A DNA stretch of 64,000 bases from Brachyspira pilosicoli (GCF_008016535.1 NZ_SAXY01000064.1:31896-95895); one strand, 5' to 3'; positions 53,642 to 63,840 are shown, numbered from the stretch's first letter. Translations and numbers: made by a program. Notes: generated by a model from the letters alone, not told the origin.

Positions 53642-55135
53642 GTGAACACAATAGAAGATTATACCCCCTCAACATCAAAATATGAGTTATATACTCATTT
53701 AAGCGAGCAGATAGTATCTGGAAAAATAAAAACTTTATCAGAAATATTTACTTATGCTAGTAATGTTAATTTTGATAAGATTAATGATCATAATAATATT
53801 TTAAAAGGATTATTTCAACTTATAAGAAAGATTAATTGGGGATTTTTTAATAATTTAGATAAAGAAACATATCCAAAATTGTGGGACCAATTTGTTATAG
53901 AAAATCCTAAATATAATTTTGCAGGAGATTTAAAACTTAGTTTAACTATAGCTGATATTTATATAGCAATGCTTGATATTCATGGATATACTAAATTTTG
54001 CGAAGAGAATAAAAACAACCTTTCTAAAATGCATGCTTTAGATGATTTATTACAAAATAAAATTAGTGAGCTTACAAAATTTTATAATGTTATATCTCAT
54101 AGAAAACAAGGCGATGAAATAGTAATGATGTGCCCATCTGCAACCGATGCTTTAAGTGCTACTATGGCCATTATTGGAGCTTTGAGCAAAAAAAGAATAT
54201 TAACAGAATGCCCGGATATAGATACATCAATATTTCCAGAGTTTAAAGTAAGTGCTGGTATAGCTGGTGGAATGAGCAACAATTCTCTTATTATCACAGA
54301 GGATGGAGATTTATCTGGTTTTCTAATTAACAATGCAGCAAGGATGCAGGCTAGAGCAAATATGTTATCTCCTAAAGAAACTAAAATAATTGTTACAAAA
54401 AATTTGCAGTTTAACTTTCTTAAAGAAAACAGCAAAACAAAAAGTGAAATATTTGAAAAAAATATTATATCCTTCTACGACAATGGTATGATATCTTTTA
54501 AAGGAACTGAAATTCCTATAGTAGAAGCGATATTTAATCCTAATGAAAAATATAAAGAAGCCTTCTTTAATGAAATGGAAGAACTTGTTAAAAGCATAAA
54601 AGGTAATTTGTGGAAGCAGAGATTATTTACAAGCATATTAGATTTAATTTCAAAAGCTGCCAGCTCTATGCCTAAATTCCAAATAAATAAAATAGTTAAT
54701 GAATATATATCTGCTTATGATAATAAAACTATATGCGACTTATGCAATAATGCTAATGGGGCTTATGTAGTTAAAGAAAACTATAAAGAAGCAATAGACA
54801 CTTTCGCTCTTATAATAAAATTACTAAAAACAATTCCAGATTTTGACCCTATGGTATTAGAATATGCAGAAAGTATATGCAATGGATACGAAAAAGTTTT
54901 GCCTATATATGATACTGTAATAAAAAAAGAAATAGAAATGAACTTAACAGAAATATTCCCTGCAAATCATATACCTATTTTTCAAAATGTACAAAAAGCT
55001 AATGAAACTTATAATAAATTAATGAAATATGCCTTAGATAGTAGTGCTTTAAAAAGAAGAAAATCAATTTGGTATGGTATATTAGAAAAAGAACTTAATA
55101 ATTTAGTGATCAATATGTATTCTGGCAAGAAATAA
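53642..55135 (+). CDS. Class III adenylate/guanylate cyclase-like protein
   Basis: A 497-residue cytoplasmic protein starting at GTG 53642, six bases after AAGGA. The central part (~100-265) resembles a class III cyclase domain: MLDIHGYTKF (first metal Asp), RKQGDEIVMM (second metal Asp), AGIAGG, and NNAARMQARA (Asn and transition-state Arg). Regions on either side are helical and unrecognised. If active it would make cAMP or cGMP; the substrate-selecting residues cannot be judged here. No neighbours suggest a pathway. Confidence 0.65.
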   Translation: MNTIEDYTPSTSKYELYTHLSEQIVSGKIKTLSEIFTYASNVNFDKINDHNNILKGLFQLIRKINWGFFNNLDKETYPKLWDQFVIENPKYNFAGDLKLSLTIADIYIAMLDIHGYTKFCEENKNNLSKMHALDDLLQNKISELTKFYNVISHRKQGDEIVMMCPSATDALSATMAIIGALSKKRILTECPDIDTSIFPEFKVSAGIAGGMSNNSLIITEDGDLSGFLINNAARMQARANMLSPKETKIIVTKNLQFNFLKENSKTKSEIFEKNIISFYDNGMISFKGTEIPIVEAIFNPNEKYKEAFFNEMEELVKSIKGNLWKQRLFTSILDLISKAASSMPKFQINKIVNEYISAYDNKTICDLCNNANGAYVVKENYKEAIDTFALIIKLLKTIPDFDPMVLEYAESICNGYEKVLPIYDTVIKKEIEMNLTEIFPANHIPIFQNVQKANETYNKLMKYALDSSALKRRKSIWYGILEKELNNLVINMYSGKK

Positions 55136-55223
55136 ATATTTATAAAATAGCTTGCACTAATAATACATATATGATAAACTATTGCAACTATTAAGTTGTA
55201 TTGCAAATTAAGGAGTATTCTTT

Positions 55224-55943
55224 ATGTATATTAAAAAATTATTTTTATCATTAGTAATGTTATCTATATTTTTCGTATCTTGTTCAAAAACAAATACTTC
55301 AACCTCTTCAGATTCAATAGCATATCTTCAAGGCGGTGAAGGAGATTGGGTATTAAAAATAGATGATTTCACAATCAATCAAACTAATTTTAATAAAGAT
55401 TATAAAGTATTCTTAAATTCTATGGTAGCACAAGGAGCAACTCCTGAGCAAATAGCTATGATAGAAAGTGATAATAGATATAAACAAAATTATGCAGAAG
55501 ATTTAATTAATCAAATACTTCTACTAAAAAAAGCAGAAGCAGATAAATTCTTTGAAACAGAAGAAGCTAAATCTACAATAGATGCTACTATTAGAAATAT
55601 CAAAGCACAATACTATTATCAAAAACTAATAGAACAAGCAGCAAGCAATGTTCCTGCTCCAACTCCAGAACAAGCTAGAGCATTCTTTGACCAAGTAAAA
55701 ACTCAATTAGCACAATATGGCATCACAGAATACAATACACAAACAGCTCCTGCGATTGCCCAATTATATAAAAATGCTTATGCAGAACAAAATGTTCAAA
55801 GAGATATAATAGATTTAAAAGATAAAGCAGTAATAGAAAGAAATAATGCTGTATTAGGAGAAGCAACTATAGTTCCTCCTACTACTATGCCTAATACACA
55901 AGGACAAGCTACTAATAATTTATTACCTAGAGCAACAAATTAA
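55224..55943 (+). CDS. SurA-N-like periplasmic lipoprotein
   Basis: A 239-residue lipoprotein: signal peptide ending IFFVSC (Cys20), a short Ser/Thr linker and a helical domain similar to the N-terminal chaperone region of SurA/PrsA/trigger factor (VLKIDDFTINQTNFNKDY opening, ALNQILLLKKAEA-like helix). No parvulin domain is present. The C-terminus is Pro/Thr/Gln-rich. It may help folding or transit of outer-membrane proteins. AAGGAG is 8 bases before the ATG. Confidence 0.65.
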   Translation: MYIKKLFLSLVMLSIFFVSCSKTNTSTSSDSIAYLQGGEGDWVLKIDDFTINQTNFNKDYKVFLNSMVAQGATPEQIAMIESDNRYKQNYAEDLINQILLLKKAEADKFFETEEAKSTIDATIRNIKAQYYYQKLIEQAASNVPAPTPEQARAFFDQVKTQLAQYGITEYNTQTAPAIAQLYKNAYAEQNVQRDIIDLKDKAVIERNNAVLGEATIVPPTTMPNTQGQATNNLLPRATN

Positions 55944-55958
55944 TAATATAAAAATAAA

Positions 55959-55987
55959 CACTTGTAAGATATTTTATCTTGCAAGTG
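55959..55987 (+). promoter_or_regulatory. Hairpin in the 5' region of infB
   Basis: CACTTGTAAGAT and ATCTTGCAAGTG form a 12-pair stem (one G-T) with a 5-base loop, ending 17 bases before the ribosome site. No T-run follows on this strand, so it is unlikely to be a simple terminator. Confidence 0.5.
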
Positions 55988-56014
55988 AATACACTATAAA
56001 AAAGAAGGAAGATG

Positions 56015-58339
56015 ATGCCTCAAATAAATGAGAGTAATGACAAAAATCAGCAAAACTTATCACCTGATAACAAACCTAAAAAAGTAATTATTAATAAAAA
56101 ATCTAATAATTCAAATACTAATGAAGAAAGTCAGGCTAGTGCCACTGTTAAAAAAGTAAAAAAGGTAGTAGTAAAGAAAATTATTATACATAAAGAAAAA
56201 CCATACTCTGCAGCAAAAACAGAAAATCCTCAAAATGCAGAACAAAGAAAACCTTTTAATAATAATAAATTTAATAAAGAAAATAATAATAATAGAGAAA
56301 GAGAGAATAGAAGTTTTAACAAAGACTCAAATAATAATAGAGATTTCTCTAAAGATAAACAATATAAAAACAGTCAAATTACTACTCCGCCTCCTGTAAA
56401 AGAGGTATCATTCAAAAAAGACAATAAGAAAGATAATAAAAAAAGAGATTATGAGAAGAAAGAAAAAGAGTATGATAAAAAATCTTCTCAAAAAGATTCT
56501 AAAGCAGAAGCTGCTCAAAGACAAGAAAATAAAATATTCAATAAAATGCAGGCTAAAAAACTTCAGCAGGAACAAAGACTTGCAAGTGTTGAAAAAGAAA
56601 TCAGCATAATGGAAACTATTACTGTCGGAGATTTAGCTAAAAAAATGAATTTAAGAGCTTCAGACATAATATCCAAACTTATGGGTATGGGTACTATGGC
56701 TAGAGTTAATGATATAATAGACTCTGATACTGCTACAATTATAGCTGATGATTTTGGATGTAAGGTTAATGTTATATCATTACAAGAAGAAGCTACTATA
56801 GAGATAAAAGAAGATAAACCGGAAGATTTGAAACCTCGTCCTCCTGTTGTAACAATTATGGGACACGTTGACCATGGTAAAACTTCACTTCTTGATGCTA
56901 TAAGACATAGTAATATCACTTCTAAAGAAAGCGGCGGTATTACTCAAAATATAGGTGCTTATAAAGTAAAAATTCCTAGCGGAGAGATAGCTTTTATTGA
57001 TACTCCAGGACACGCTGCTTTCACTATGATGAGAGCAAGAGGAGCGAAAAGTACTGATATTGTAATACTTGTTGTTGCTTCTGATGATGGTGTTATGCCT
57101 CAAACTTTAGAGGCTTTGAATCATGCTAAGGAAGCTAATGTACCTATAATAGTTGCTGTTAATAAAATGGATTTACCTAATGCTTCTATGGATAAGGTTA
57201 AGGCTGCTTTATCTGAGCATGGTCTTACTCCTGAAGAATGGGGAGGAGATACTCAATATATTGGGGTGAGTGCTTTAACTAAACAAGGTATTAATGACCT
57301 TTTGGAAGCTATAATACTTCAAGCTGAAATGCTAGAATTAAAAGCTAATCCTAATAGGGAGGCTATTGGTATAGTATTAGAGGCTTCTCTTGATCAAGGA
57401 AGAGGACCTATTGGTACTGTACTTGTACAAAATGGTACTTTAAAAATAGGAGACTATTTTGTTTGCGGACTTTCTGTGGGTAAAGTACGTGCGATGGTTA
57501 ATGATTTAGGACAGAGAGTTACAAAGGCTTTACCTTCTACGCCTGTTGAAGTTTTGGGATTTGAAAAGACTCCTGAAGCTGGTGAGTCTTTCAATGTTAT
57601 GCTTGATGAAAAAGAGGCTAATGCTATAGCCGATAAGAGAGTACAGTTAAAACAGCAGGAAGTTTTGAAGGCTAATGTTAAAGTTACTTTGGAAAATCTT
57701 TATGAGAAAATAGCTTCAGATGCCATGAAAGAGTTTAAGGTTATAATTAAAGCAGATGTTCAAGGCAGTGTTGAGGCTTTAAGAGATGCTCTAAACAAAA
57801 TACAAAGTGATAAAATAAGATTTGTTTCAATATATAGTGCATCAGGAGCTGTTACTGAAAGCGATGTAAACTTAGCACATGCTTCTAATGCTATAATAAT
57901 CGCATACAGAGTTCGTCCTTCTGGTAAAGCAAGAGAGTTAGCTGAAAAACTTGCTATACCTATAGAGAGATATGATATTATATATGAAGCAATAGAATCT
58001 ATACAAAATGCTATGAAAGGTTCTCTTGAAAGACTTAAAAAAGAAGTAGATATTGGCACTGTTGAAGTTAGAGATGTATTCCATGTTCCTAAGGTTGGCA
58101 CTATTGCCGGTTGTTATGTAACTAGCGGTAAAATTGAGAGAAATGCTGGCGTTAGAGTAATGAGAGATAATGTACTTATTTATACTAGCAAAATTTCTAG
58201 TTTAAGACGTATTAAAGATGATGTTAAAGAAGTTGTAAGCGGATATGAATGCGGTGCTTCTATAGAAAACTTTAATGATATTAAAAAAGGTGATTTATTA
58301 GAGATATTCAAAATAGAAGAAATTGCTCAAGAGCTTTAA
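56015..58339 (+). CDS. infB: Translation initiation factor IF-2
   Basis: A 774-residue GTPase. The N-terminal ~165 residues are a disordered Lys/Asn/Arg-rich region. Then come the IF2-N domain (TVGDLAKKMNLRASDIISKLM), the GTPase domain (GHVDHGKTSLLD, DTPGHAAF, NKMD), domain II and C-terminal domains that bind fMet-tRNA. Two ATGs overlap (56012 and 56015). AAGGA ends 2 bases before the first and 5 before the second, so 56015 is the better start. Usual neighbours nusA and rbfA are absent. The stop overlaps the convergent gene by 4 bases. Confidence 0.95.
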   Translation: MPQINESNDKNQQNLSPDNKPKKVIINKKSNNSNTNEESQASATVKKVKKVVVKKIIIHKEKPYSAAKTENPQNAEQRKPFNNNKFNKENNNNRERENRSFNKDSNNNRDFSKDKQYKNSQITTPPPVKEVSFKKDNKKDNKKRDYEKKEKEYDKKSSQKDSKAEAAQRQENKIFNKMQAKKLQQEQRLASVEKEISIMETITVGDLAKKMNLRASDIISKLMGMGTMARVNDIIDSDTATIIADDFGCKVNVISLQEEATIEIKEDKPEDLKPRPPVVTIMGHVDHGKTSLLDAIRHSNITSKESGGITQNIGAYKVKIPSGEIAFIDTPGHAAFTMMRARGAKSTDIVILVVASDDGVMPQTLEALNHAKEANVPIIVAVNKMDLPNASMDKVKAALSEHGLTPEEWGGDTQYIGVSALTKQGINDLLEAIILQAEMLELKANPNREAIGIVLEASLDQGRGPIGTVLVQNGTLKIGDYFVCGLSVGKVRAMVNDLGQRVTKALPSTPVEVLGFEKTPEAGESFNVMLDEKEANAIADKRVQLKQQEVLKANVKVTLENLYEKIASDAMKEFKVIIKADVQGSVEALRDALNKIQSDKIRFVSIYSASGAVTESDVNLAHASNAIIIAYRVRPSGKARELAEKLAIPIERYDIIYEAIESIQNAMKGSLERLKKEVDIGTVEVRDVFHVPKVGTIAGCYVTSGKIERNAGVRVMRDNVLIYTSKISSLRRIKDDVKEVVSGYECGASIENFNDIKKGDLLEIFKIEEIAQEL

Positions 58340-59130
58340 TATTTATTATGGAATATCAAATGACTAAATACGCCTTTTATAGGTATTATTAATTTTGAAT
58401 GCGTTTTATTATCATCATTATATATTTTTAAATGTTTTGTAGGTTCAAGTCCAATATTATATAATCTAAGGTCGCATAAAGCTAAACCAAATCCAGCACT
58501 TTCTGTATTATCTAATTGTTCTAAGAAAAAACTCTCTACCATATCATTATTATAATATTCTTTAAAAGTTAATCTTTTACTATCTATTCTTGTCCTTCCT
58601 AACATAATAAGTGGTGAATCATTTACAACATCAAATTCTATATTGTTTTTTGTAATATGAATAAATAATTTTATAATAAATTTGCTTTTAGTGTTATCAT
58701 TTAACAATAAAATATCATTATAAAAATTATCAATATCTATATTTTTATTAGAATATATAATTTTATTTTCATTTTTTAAAATACTTTTTAATTTTTCCCT
58801 GCTTTCCTCATCTCTAAATATATCAGAATATTTTTTCATTATTTCAGGATTATTATAATATTCATCTAAAGAATAATTAGGATACATCTCACTAAGTACT
58901 TTTAAACTAATTAAATGTAAATATCTCGCCTTAACAGCATTAGTAATAAGCTCCATCAATATATAAATAACATCTTCATAATATTTTTCGACTTTGTATT
59001 TAATTAATATATTATTTACTAATAAAGCAATTTTATCCTTTGTAATTAAATTGACAAAAAGAATATCAAATTCTATATCAGTTTTTTTTATATATTCTTC
59101 TATATTATTAAAAAAATCATCGTTCATCAT
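58336..59130 (-). CDS. GHKL/HATPase-like regulatory protein (unknown function)
   Basis: A 264-residue cytoplasmic protein. A histidine-kinase-type ATPase fold is suggested by an N-box-like helix (IYILMELITNAVKA), a G1-like turn (FDVVNDSPL) and a G2-like loop (ESAGFGLALCDLRLYNIG). There is no dimerisation/phospho-acceptor domain. It lies two bases after lpxB in the same direction, so it is probably expressed with the lipid A genes. It may be an anti-sigma-like or kinase-like regulator; ATP binding has to be tested. Confidence 0.55.
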   Translation of the reverse strand: MMNDDFFNNIEEYIKKTDIEFDILFVNLITKDKIALLVNNILIKYKVEKYYEDVIYILMELITNAVKARYLHLISLKVLSEMYPNYSLDEYYNNPEIMKKYSDIFRDEESREKLKSILKNENKIIYSNKNIDIDNFYNDILLLNDNTKSKFIIKLFIHITKNNIEFDVVNDSPLIMLGRTRIDSKRLTFKEYYNNDMVESFFLEQLDNTESAGFGLALCDLRLYNIGLEPTKHLKIYNDDNKTHSKLIIPIKGVFSHLIFHNKY

Positions 59131-59132
59131 TT

Positions 59133-60254
59133 TTAATTAATAATCTCTTTTGCAACACGCTCTAATACATTTTTATCACCAAGTAATTCTCTCACCCTAA
59201 TTAAATTAGAACTAGTTTTATTATAATATTCTTTATCTGTTAAATATTTTATTATATGACTAGTAATAGCATTTGCATTGCAATCTCTCTGAAGTAGTTC
59301 AGGAGCAGCCTCCTCATTAAGCATAACATTAGGCATACCAACATATTTTATATTAGTGAGTATCTTACCAAGTAAAAAAGTTAAATGTGATATCTTATAA
59401 CATATAACCATAGGCTTTCCATAACAAGCTGCTATCAAACTAGCCGTACCGCTTGACATTATAAGAGCATCAGAATATATATAAACATCATCTTTATTCT
59501 CTATTATAGAATAGCATACACCATTTAGTAAATCTCTATAATTATCAATAATATTCTCTATAGGCTCTTTATATTCAGGATAAGCAACAGGTATAATAAA
59601 TCTTATATTCCCAAATAACATATCATTGAGTATCTTCATAGATTTAATAAATACAGGGGCAAGTTTTTTTATCTCCTGATACCTGCTTCCAAATAATACA
59701 CCAACTGTATGTTCTTTTTTATCCATATTTAATGGGGACACTTCTCTATTATAATTAATATCAGCAAAAGGGTGTCCGCTATAAACCACATTACAATTAT
59801 GCTTTTTATAAACATCATAATCAAATTTGAAAGGCGTAATTATTTTTTTAGCAGACAATAATCTTTTAGCATTCCATTCTCCCCATATACCCACATGAGG
59901 CGGAAAGTAATAAATATAAGGAATATTATTTTTTTTACAATATTTAGCCAATATAAGATTAACTCCTTGATTGTCTACAAGAAGCATTATATCAACTTTA
60001 TTATTTTTGAGATACTCTTTTAATATATTGAAAGCCCCAAGTTTTTTGAAAGCAAATTTTGGATTAATACCTTCAAATATACCCATTGTAGATAATGTTG
60101 ACATATCAGATAAAATATTAACATTAGCCTTTTTCATCTCAACACCGCCAAATCCATCTATTATGGTTTGAGGTGCTAATTTTTTTATCTCATTTGCAAT
60201 CAAGGCTCCCTGAATGTCGCCAGATACTTCTCCTGTAGCTATAAATATTCGCAT
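59133..60254 (-). CDS. lpxB: Lipid-A-disaccharide synthase
   Basis: A 373-residue GT19 glycosyltransferase that joins UDP-diacylglucosamine and lipid X. The N-terminal ATGEVSGDIQGALIA motif and the C-terminal SGTASLIAACYGKPMVICYK donor-site segment are typical. It is translated three bases after lpxA. It shows that the organism makes a lipid A-type glycolipid. Confidence 0.95.
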   Translation of the reverse strand: MRIFIATGEVSGDIQGALIANEIKKLAPQTIIDGFGGVEMKKANVNILSDMSTLSTMGIFEGINPKFAFKKLGAFNILKEYLKNNKVDIMLLVDNQGVNLILAKYCKKNNIPYIYYFPPHVGIWGEWNAKRLLSAKKIITPFKFDYDVYKKHNCNVVYSGHPFADINYNREVSPLNMDKKEHTVGVLFGSRYQEIKKLAPVFIKSMKILNDMLFGNIRFIIPVAYPEYKEPIENIIDNYRDLLNGVCYSIIENKDDVYIYSDALIMSSGTASLIAACYGKPMVICYKISHLTFLLGKILTNIKYVGMPNVMLNEEAAPELLQRDCNANAITSHIIKYLTDKEYYNKTSSNLIRVRELLGDKNVLERVAKEIIN

Positions 60255-60257
60255 ATA

Positions 60258-61058
60258 TTATACTGTTTTTCTAGGAGTAATACCTCTTCTAGACTCTGAT
60301 ATAAAAACAACTATTTTTTTAGCTATATCATTTAAACTATTATCGTTTAAGTATGTATCTAAAAACTCTTGCTTTGTTTTATTCCAATTATACCACATAT
60401 CATAAGCCTCTTCAGCCTGACTAATCTCTTCCGAAGTAAAACCCGCTCTCCTCATTCCAACTAAATTAAGTTTATATATAATAGCTTCACCAGCATGAGC
60501 AGTTAAAGCATATGGAAGTATATCTCTTCCAACCGCAGACATTCCGCTAATCATAGCATATTCGCCTATAGAGCAAAATTGATGCACAACACAGTTACCA
60601 GAAATAAAAGCTCCCTTTCCAACCTTTACATGCCCAGCAACTAAAGCACCATTACATATAATAACATTATCATTAATCTCACAATCATGTGCCACATGCC
60701 CAGTAGCCATTATATAACAATTATTTTTTATTATAGTTTTTTGATTTTCTTTTGATGCCCTATGCAAATTGGCAAACTCTCTTATCTCATTATTATCACC
60801 AATCTCTAAAAATGTAACAGTATTTCTATCAAAATGTATATCCTGAGGTAAATCACCTAATACAACATTATCATGAATAATATTATTTTTTCCTATATTA
60901 GTATACTCTTTTATAACAGTATGAGCACCTATTATAGTGTTTTCTCCTATAGTTACGTTACCTTCTATTATAGCATAAGGACCTATTTTTACATTATCCC
61001 TTATTTTAGCAGATTCTGAAATAATAGCAGTTTCATGTATATCTTTTGTCATTTTCAT
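60258..61058 (-). CDS. lpxA: UDP-N-acetylglucosamine acyltransferase
   Basis: A 266-residue left-handed beta-helix acyltransferase, visible as hexapeptide repeats (IGPYAIIEGNVTIGENTIIG). The catalytic His is in GHVAHDCEI. The C-terminal helical domain closes the trimer. It adds the first hydroxyacyl chain of lipid A. Located between fabZ and lpxB; lpxC and lpxD are not in the window. Confidence 0.95.
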   Translation of the reverse strand: MKMTKDIHETAIISESAKIRDNVKIGPYAIIEGNVTIGENTIIGAHTVIKEYTNIGKNNIIHDNVVLGDLPQDIHFDRNTVTFLEIGDNNEIREFANLHRASKENQKTIIKNNCYIMATGHVAHDCEINDNVIICNGALVAGHVKVGKGAFISGNCVVHQFCSIGEYAMISGMSAVGRDILPYALTAHAGEAIIYKLNLVGMRRAGFTSEEISQAEEAYDMWYNWNKTKQEFLDTYLNDNSLNDIAKKIVVFISESRRGITPRKTV

Positions 61059-61076
61059 TACCCAATTATTTATTAA

Positions 61077-61541
61077 TTATTTATTAATTTTCATAGCTTC
61101 TTTATCTACTAAAAACAATCCCAAATCAGCAGAACAAGCTAAACTATCCCCTACTCTAACTTCACCATGTGTTTTAAGTAAAGTTCCATTAAAAGCCTCA
61201 ACAGTAACAAACATATCCATCACATCACCCGGTATAACAGGATTTTTAAACTTAACATTATCTATTTTAGCAAAAAACATAAATTTATTTCCAATTTCTT
61301 CAGGTTTTAATAATTTCATATAACAATATATACCAGAAGTTTGTGCCATCGCCTCAACCATTAAAACACCAGGCATTATAGGGCTTTCTGGAAAATGTCC
61401 TGTAAATTGAGGTTCATTAAAAGTAACATTTTTTATAGAATGTATTTTACCTTCTTCAATGCTTATTACCTTATCTACAAGCAAGAAAGGATATCTATGC
61501 GGAAGAAGTTCCATTATTTTAGTTATATTAATATTTTCCAT
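61077..61541 (-). CDS. fabZ: 3-hydroxyacyl-ACP dehydratase FabZ
   Basis: A 154-residue hot-dog-fold dehydratase. The active site consists of His in GHFPESPIMPGV and Glu in VEAMAQTSG; HRYPFLLVDKV opens the protein. It produces unsaturated acyl-ACP and competes with LpxA for hydroxyacyl-ACP, which explains the pairing with lpxA (18-base gap). First gene of the lipid A operon. Confidence 0.95.
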   Translation of the reverse strand: MENINITKIMELLPHRYPFLLVDKVISIEEGKIHSIKNVTFNEPQFTGHFPESPIMPGVLMVEAMAQTSGIYCYMKLLKPEEIGNKFMFFAKIDNVKFKNPVIPGDVMDMFVTVEAFNGTLLKTHGEVRVGDSLACSADLGLFLVDKEAMKINK

Positions 61542-61621
61542 TTATCATTACCTTTTTAAAAAAAAATCTACTTATAATATTTCTATAATGATACCATAAT
61601 ATTAACTAAACTTCAAGCAAT

Positions 61622-62752
61622 TTAAAACTTTCTTTTTAAAAATATTGCTTTATGAGGACATAATTCTTGACAGCAGTAGCAAGTAATGCATTTATCATAA
61701 TAATATTCAGGAGGATAACTTTTACCCTTTTTATCGAAGTTTAAAGCTAAAGGAGTAACAGGGCAAACCTTAACACATACCCCGCATTTTACACATTTAT
61801 TTTTATCTATAACAGGCTTAGGTATAATAAAAGAAAATATTCTTTTTACCATAGGAAAATTAGCAAATTTCATCAAACTTCTGCCTATTCCTATTCTTTT
61901 GTGCGGTTTTTTAAAATCAAGAACCTTAACACTCTCTATATCATCACCCAAGACTTCTATATCGTCTTTATTAGAGAAATTATGTTTAAAACCCATTTTT
62001 AAAGTAGGTATATTATTATAATCAAAAGATATAATCTTTGAAGCAATATAATCTAAGGCAACAGCATCAGTAGAAAATAGTAATGCATTGACTTTTCTAG
62101 GATTACCGCTTCTAGGACCATTGCCTTCCATAGCAAGTATAGCATCCATTATATATAATTTGGGGCTAACATACTTGTTTAAATCTAAAAGCATAGTAGA
62201 AAAATCTTCAAAATCAGGCAGCTTCAAATGATACTCTGCCTTTCTAAAACCAGGTATGCATCCAAATTGATTTTTTACAGCCCCCGTCATCACAGTTAAA
62301 GCATGAGATTTTAACTTTGGCAAACTAATTATAACATCAGCCTCTGTAACAGGCTTTGCTATAGTAAAACTCTTCTCTTGAACACCATCAGGAAAATTAA
62401 CCCCAACAGGCTCTTCAAAATCAGCATATTCTACTTTAAGCCTACCTGCAACCTCATCAATACCGGCCTTCATTGCAACACTGCTCCCCCTTCCAACACC
62501 TGGAGAATCACCATAAGAAACTTTGCAACCTTTCTCTTGCAAAATTGATGCTATAGCCTCAAAAACTATAGGGTGTGTAGTTACAGATTTATCAGCTGTT
62601 TCTGCCGCTAGTAAATTAGGCTTTAATAATACCTTGTAATTACTGTGAACAAATAAATCTATCCCTCCAAGTAAATCTATACCGCGATTGATGGCAGATT
62701 TAACCATATCAAAATCATAATTATCACATTTAATTATAACTACTTTACTCAT
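61622..62752 (-). CDS. DUF362 domain protein with two [4Fe-4S] clusters
   Basis: A 376-residue protein. The DUF362 part (~1-300) has the conserved VLLKPNLLA, YGDSPGVG and SLPKLKSHALTVMTGAVKNQFGC-like segments. A ferredoxin domain at the C-terminus has two CxxCxxCxxxC sets (CVKCGVCVKVCP, CITCYCCQELCP). Probably a redox enzyme or electron carrier of anaerobic metabolism; substrate unknown. GGGAT precedes the ATG. Single gene upstream of the lipid A operon. Confidence 0.88.
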   Translation of the reverse strand: MSKVVIIKCDNYDFDMVKSAINRGIDLLGGIDLFVHSNYKVLLKPNLLAAETADKSVTTHPIVFEAIASILQEKGCKVSYGDSPGVGRGSSVAMKAGIDEVAGRLKVEYADFEEPVGVNFPDGVQEKSFTIAKPVTEADVIISLPKLKSHALTVMTGAVKNQFGCIPGFRKAEYHLKLPDFEDFSTMLLDLNKYVSPKLYIMDAILAMEGNGPRSGNPRKVNALLFSTDAVALDYIASKIISFDYNNIPTLKMGFKHNFSNKDDIEVLGDDIESVKVLDFKKPHKRIGIGRSLMKFANFPMVKRIFSFIIPKPVIDKNKCVKCGVCVKVCPVTPLALNFDKKGKSYPPEYYYDKCITCYCCQELCPHKAIFLKRKF

Positions 62753-62809
62753 TGAATCCCTTTTATAATATAATGAAGTTTAATAAATATTAGAATAAAA
62801 AATTAATAA

Positions 62810-63796
62810 CTATTTAGAAGCTCCATGCATCTTACTATCAAAATCTCTTTTAATTCGATTAAACTTGTCACGAGTTCTAGTTAATGCAGAGTTCATCTTA
62901 CTAATAGCCCTTTGATTTGCACTATATAATCCTAAGGACTTTCTTGCATAAGGTATCATCTCATTCTTACTTACAGAATCTAAATTAATAAGTCTTACTA
63001 TGGAACTATAATAACCTTCATTTCCAGCTATCATTCTATTTTTTTTCATCTCTAAAGCGTGAATATCTTTTTCGCTATTATCTACATCTGTAAAAGATAC
63101 CCTAGAAACTGCAGTAATATCATTTTGAGAAATATCCTCCATAGCAGAAATTAAGCTTTCTATAGTAGAAGTAGAATCAAGCCTTGCATTCTCTTCACCT
63201 TTATTTAAAAAAACTAAAGGGTCTGTATCACTGCCCTGCTTTACTACTTTATTATTACCATCAAAATTCGCTATATAAACCTCTCTAGGATTAATAGTGC
63301 GCTCATCATTATCTGTATAAATATTTACTTTAGTATTAATAGGAATTACTATAGTAGAACCATCTTCAGAAAAAGCAACCTCAACCTTTGCAGGAGTATT
63401 ATTATATGTAACCATAGAAGAAACATTTGCCGTATGAACTTGATATTCATCTTCTATATTAACAGTAAAATATCCATAAAGCAAAGATAATGATATATAA
63501 GAGCCTTCAGCAGAAATAGAATTAACCATCATTATACTTCTTTCATTGAGAGAAATATTTCCAATATTGTTTCCATTTTTTAACACAGTAATCTCTACTG
63601 TGGTATTACTTTCTGTGGATAATTTATAGCCTTCATGTATTTCGCTGCCTCTGAAAACTCTTAATGATTTATCTGATTTTTCTATAAAAGCAACTCCAGA
63701 TATACCAGTTATTCTAAAAGTTATATCTTGAGAAAAAAGCATATTACTACTAAAGAGTATAAATATATTCAATAAAAATACTGTAGTTATTTTCAT
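62810..63796 (-). CDS. Secreted FecR-domain protein
   Basis: A 328-residue protein with a signal peptide (MKITTVFLL...LFS, cut near residue 23). Residues ~30-170 form a FecR-like beta domain (GVAFIEKSDKSLRVFRGSEIHEGYKLSTESNTTVEIT). The C-terminal ~130 residues are helical. No transmembrane sigma-regulator layout is present, so it is more likely a periplasmic structural or binding protein. The ATG at 63796 has GAGGAG 7 bases upstream; earlier in-frame codons lie before that site. Confidence 0.75.
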   Translation of the reverse strand: MKITTVFLLNIFILFSSNMLFSQDITFRITGISGVAFIEKSDKSLRVFRGSEIHEGYKLSTESNTTVEITVLKNGNNIGNISLNERSIMMVNSISAEGSYISLSLLYGYFTVNIEDEYQVHTANVSSMVTYNNTPAKVEVAFSEDGSTIVIPINTKVNIYTDNDERTINPREVYIANFDGNNKVVKQGSDTDPLVFLNKGEENARLDSTSTIESLISAMEDISQNDITAVSRVSFTDVDNSEKDIHALEMKKNRMIAGNEGYYSSIVRLINLDSVSKNEMIPYARKSLGLYSANQRAISKMNSALTRTRDKFNRIKRDFDSKMHGASK

Positions 63797-63840
63797 ACTC
63801 AAACTCCTCGGCAAAATACAATGCTTCGCCAAGTAATTTA

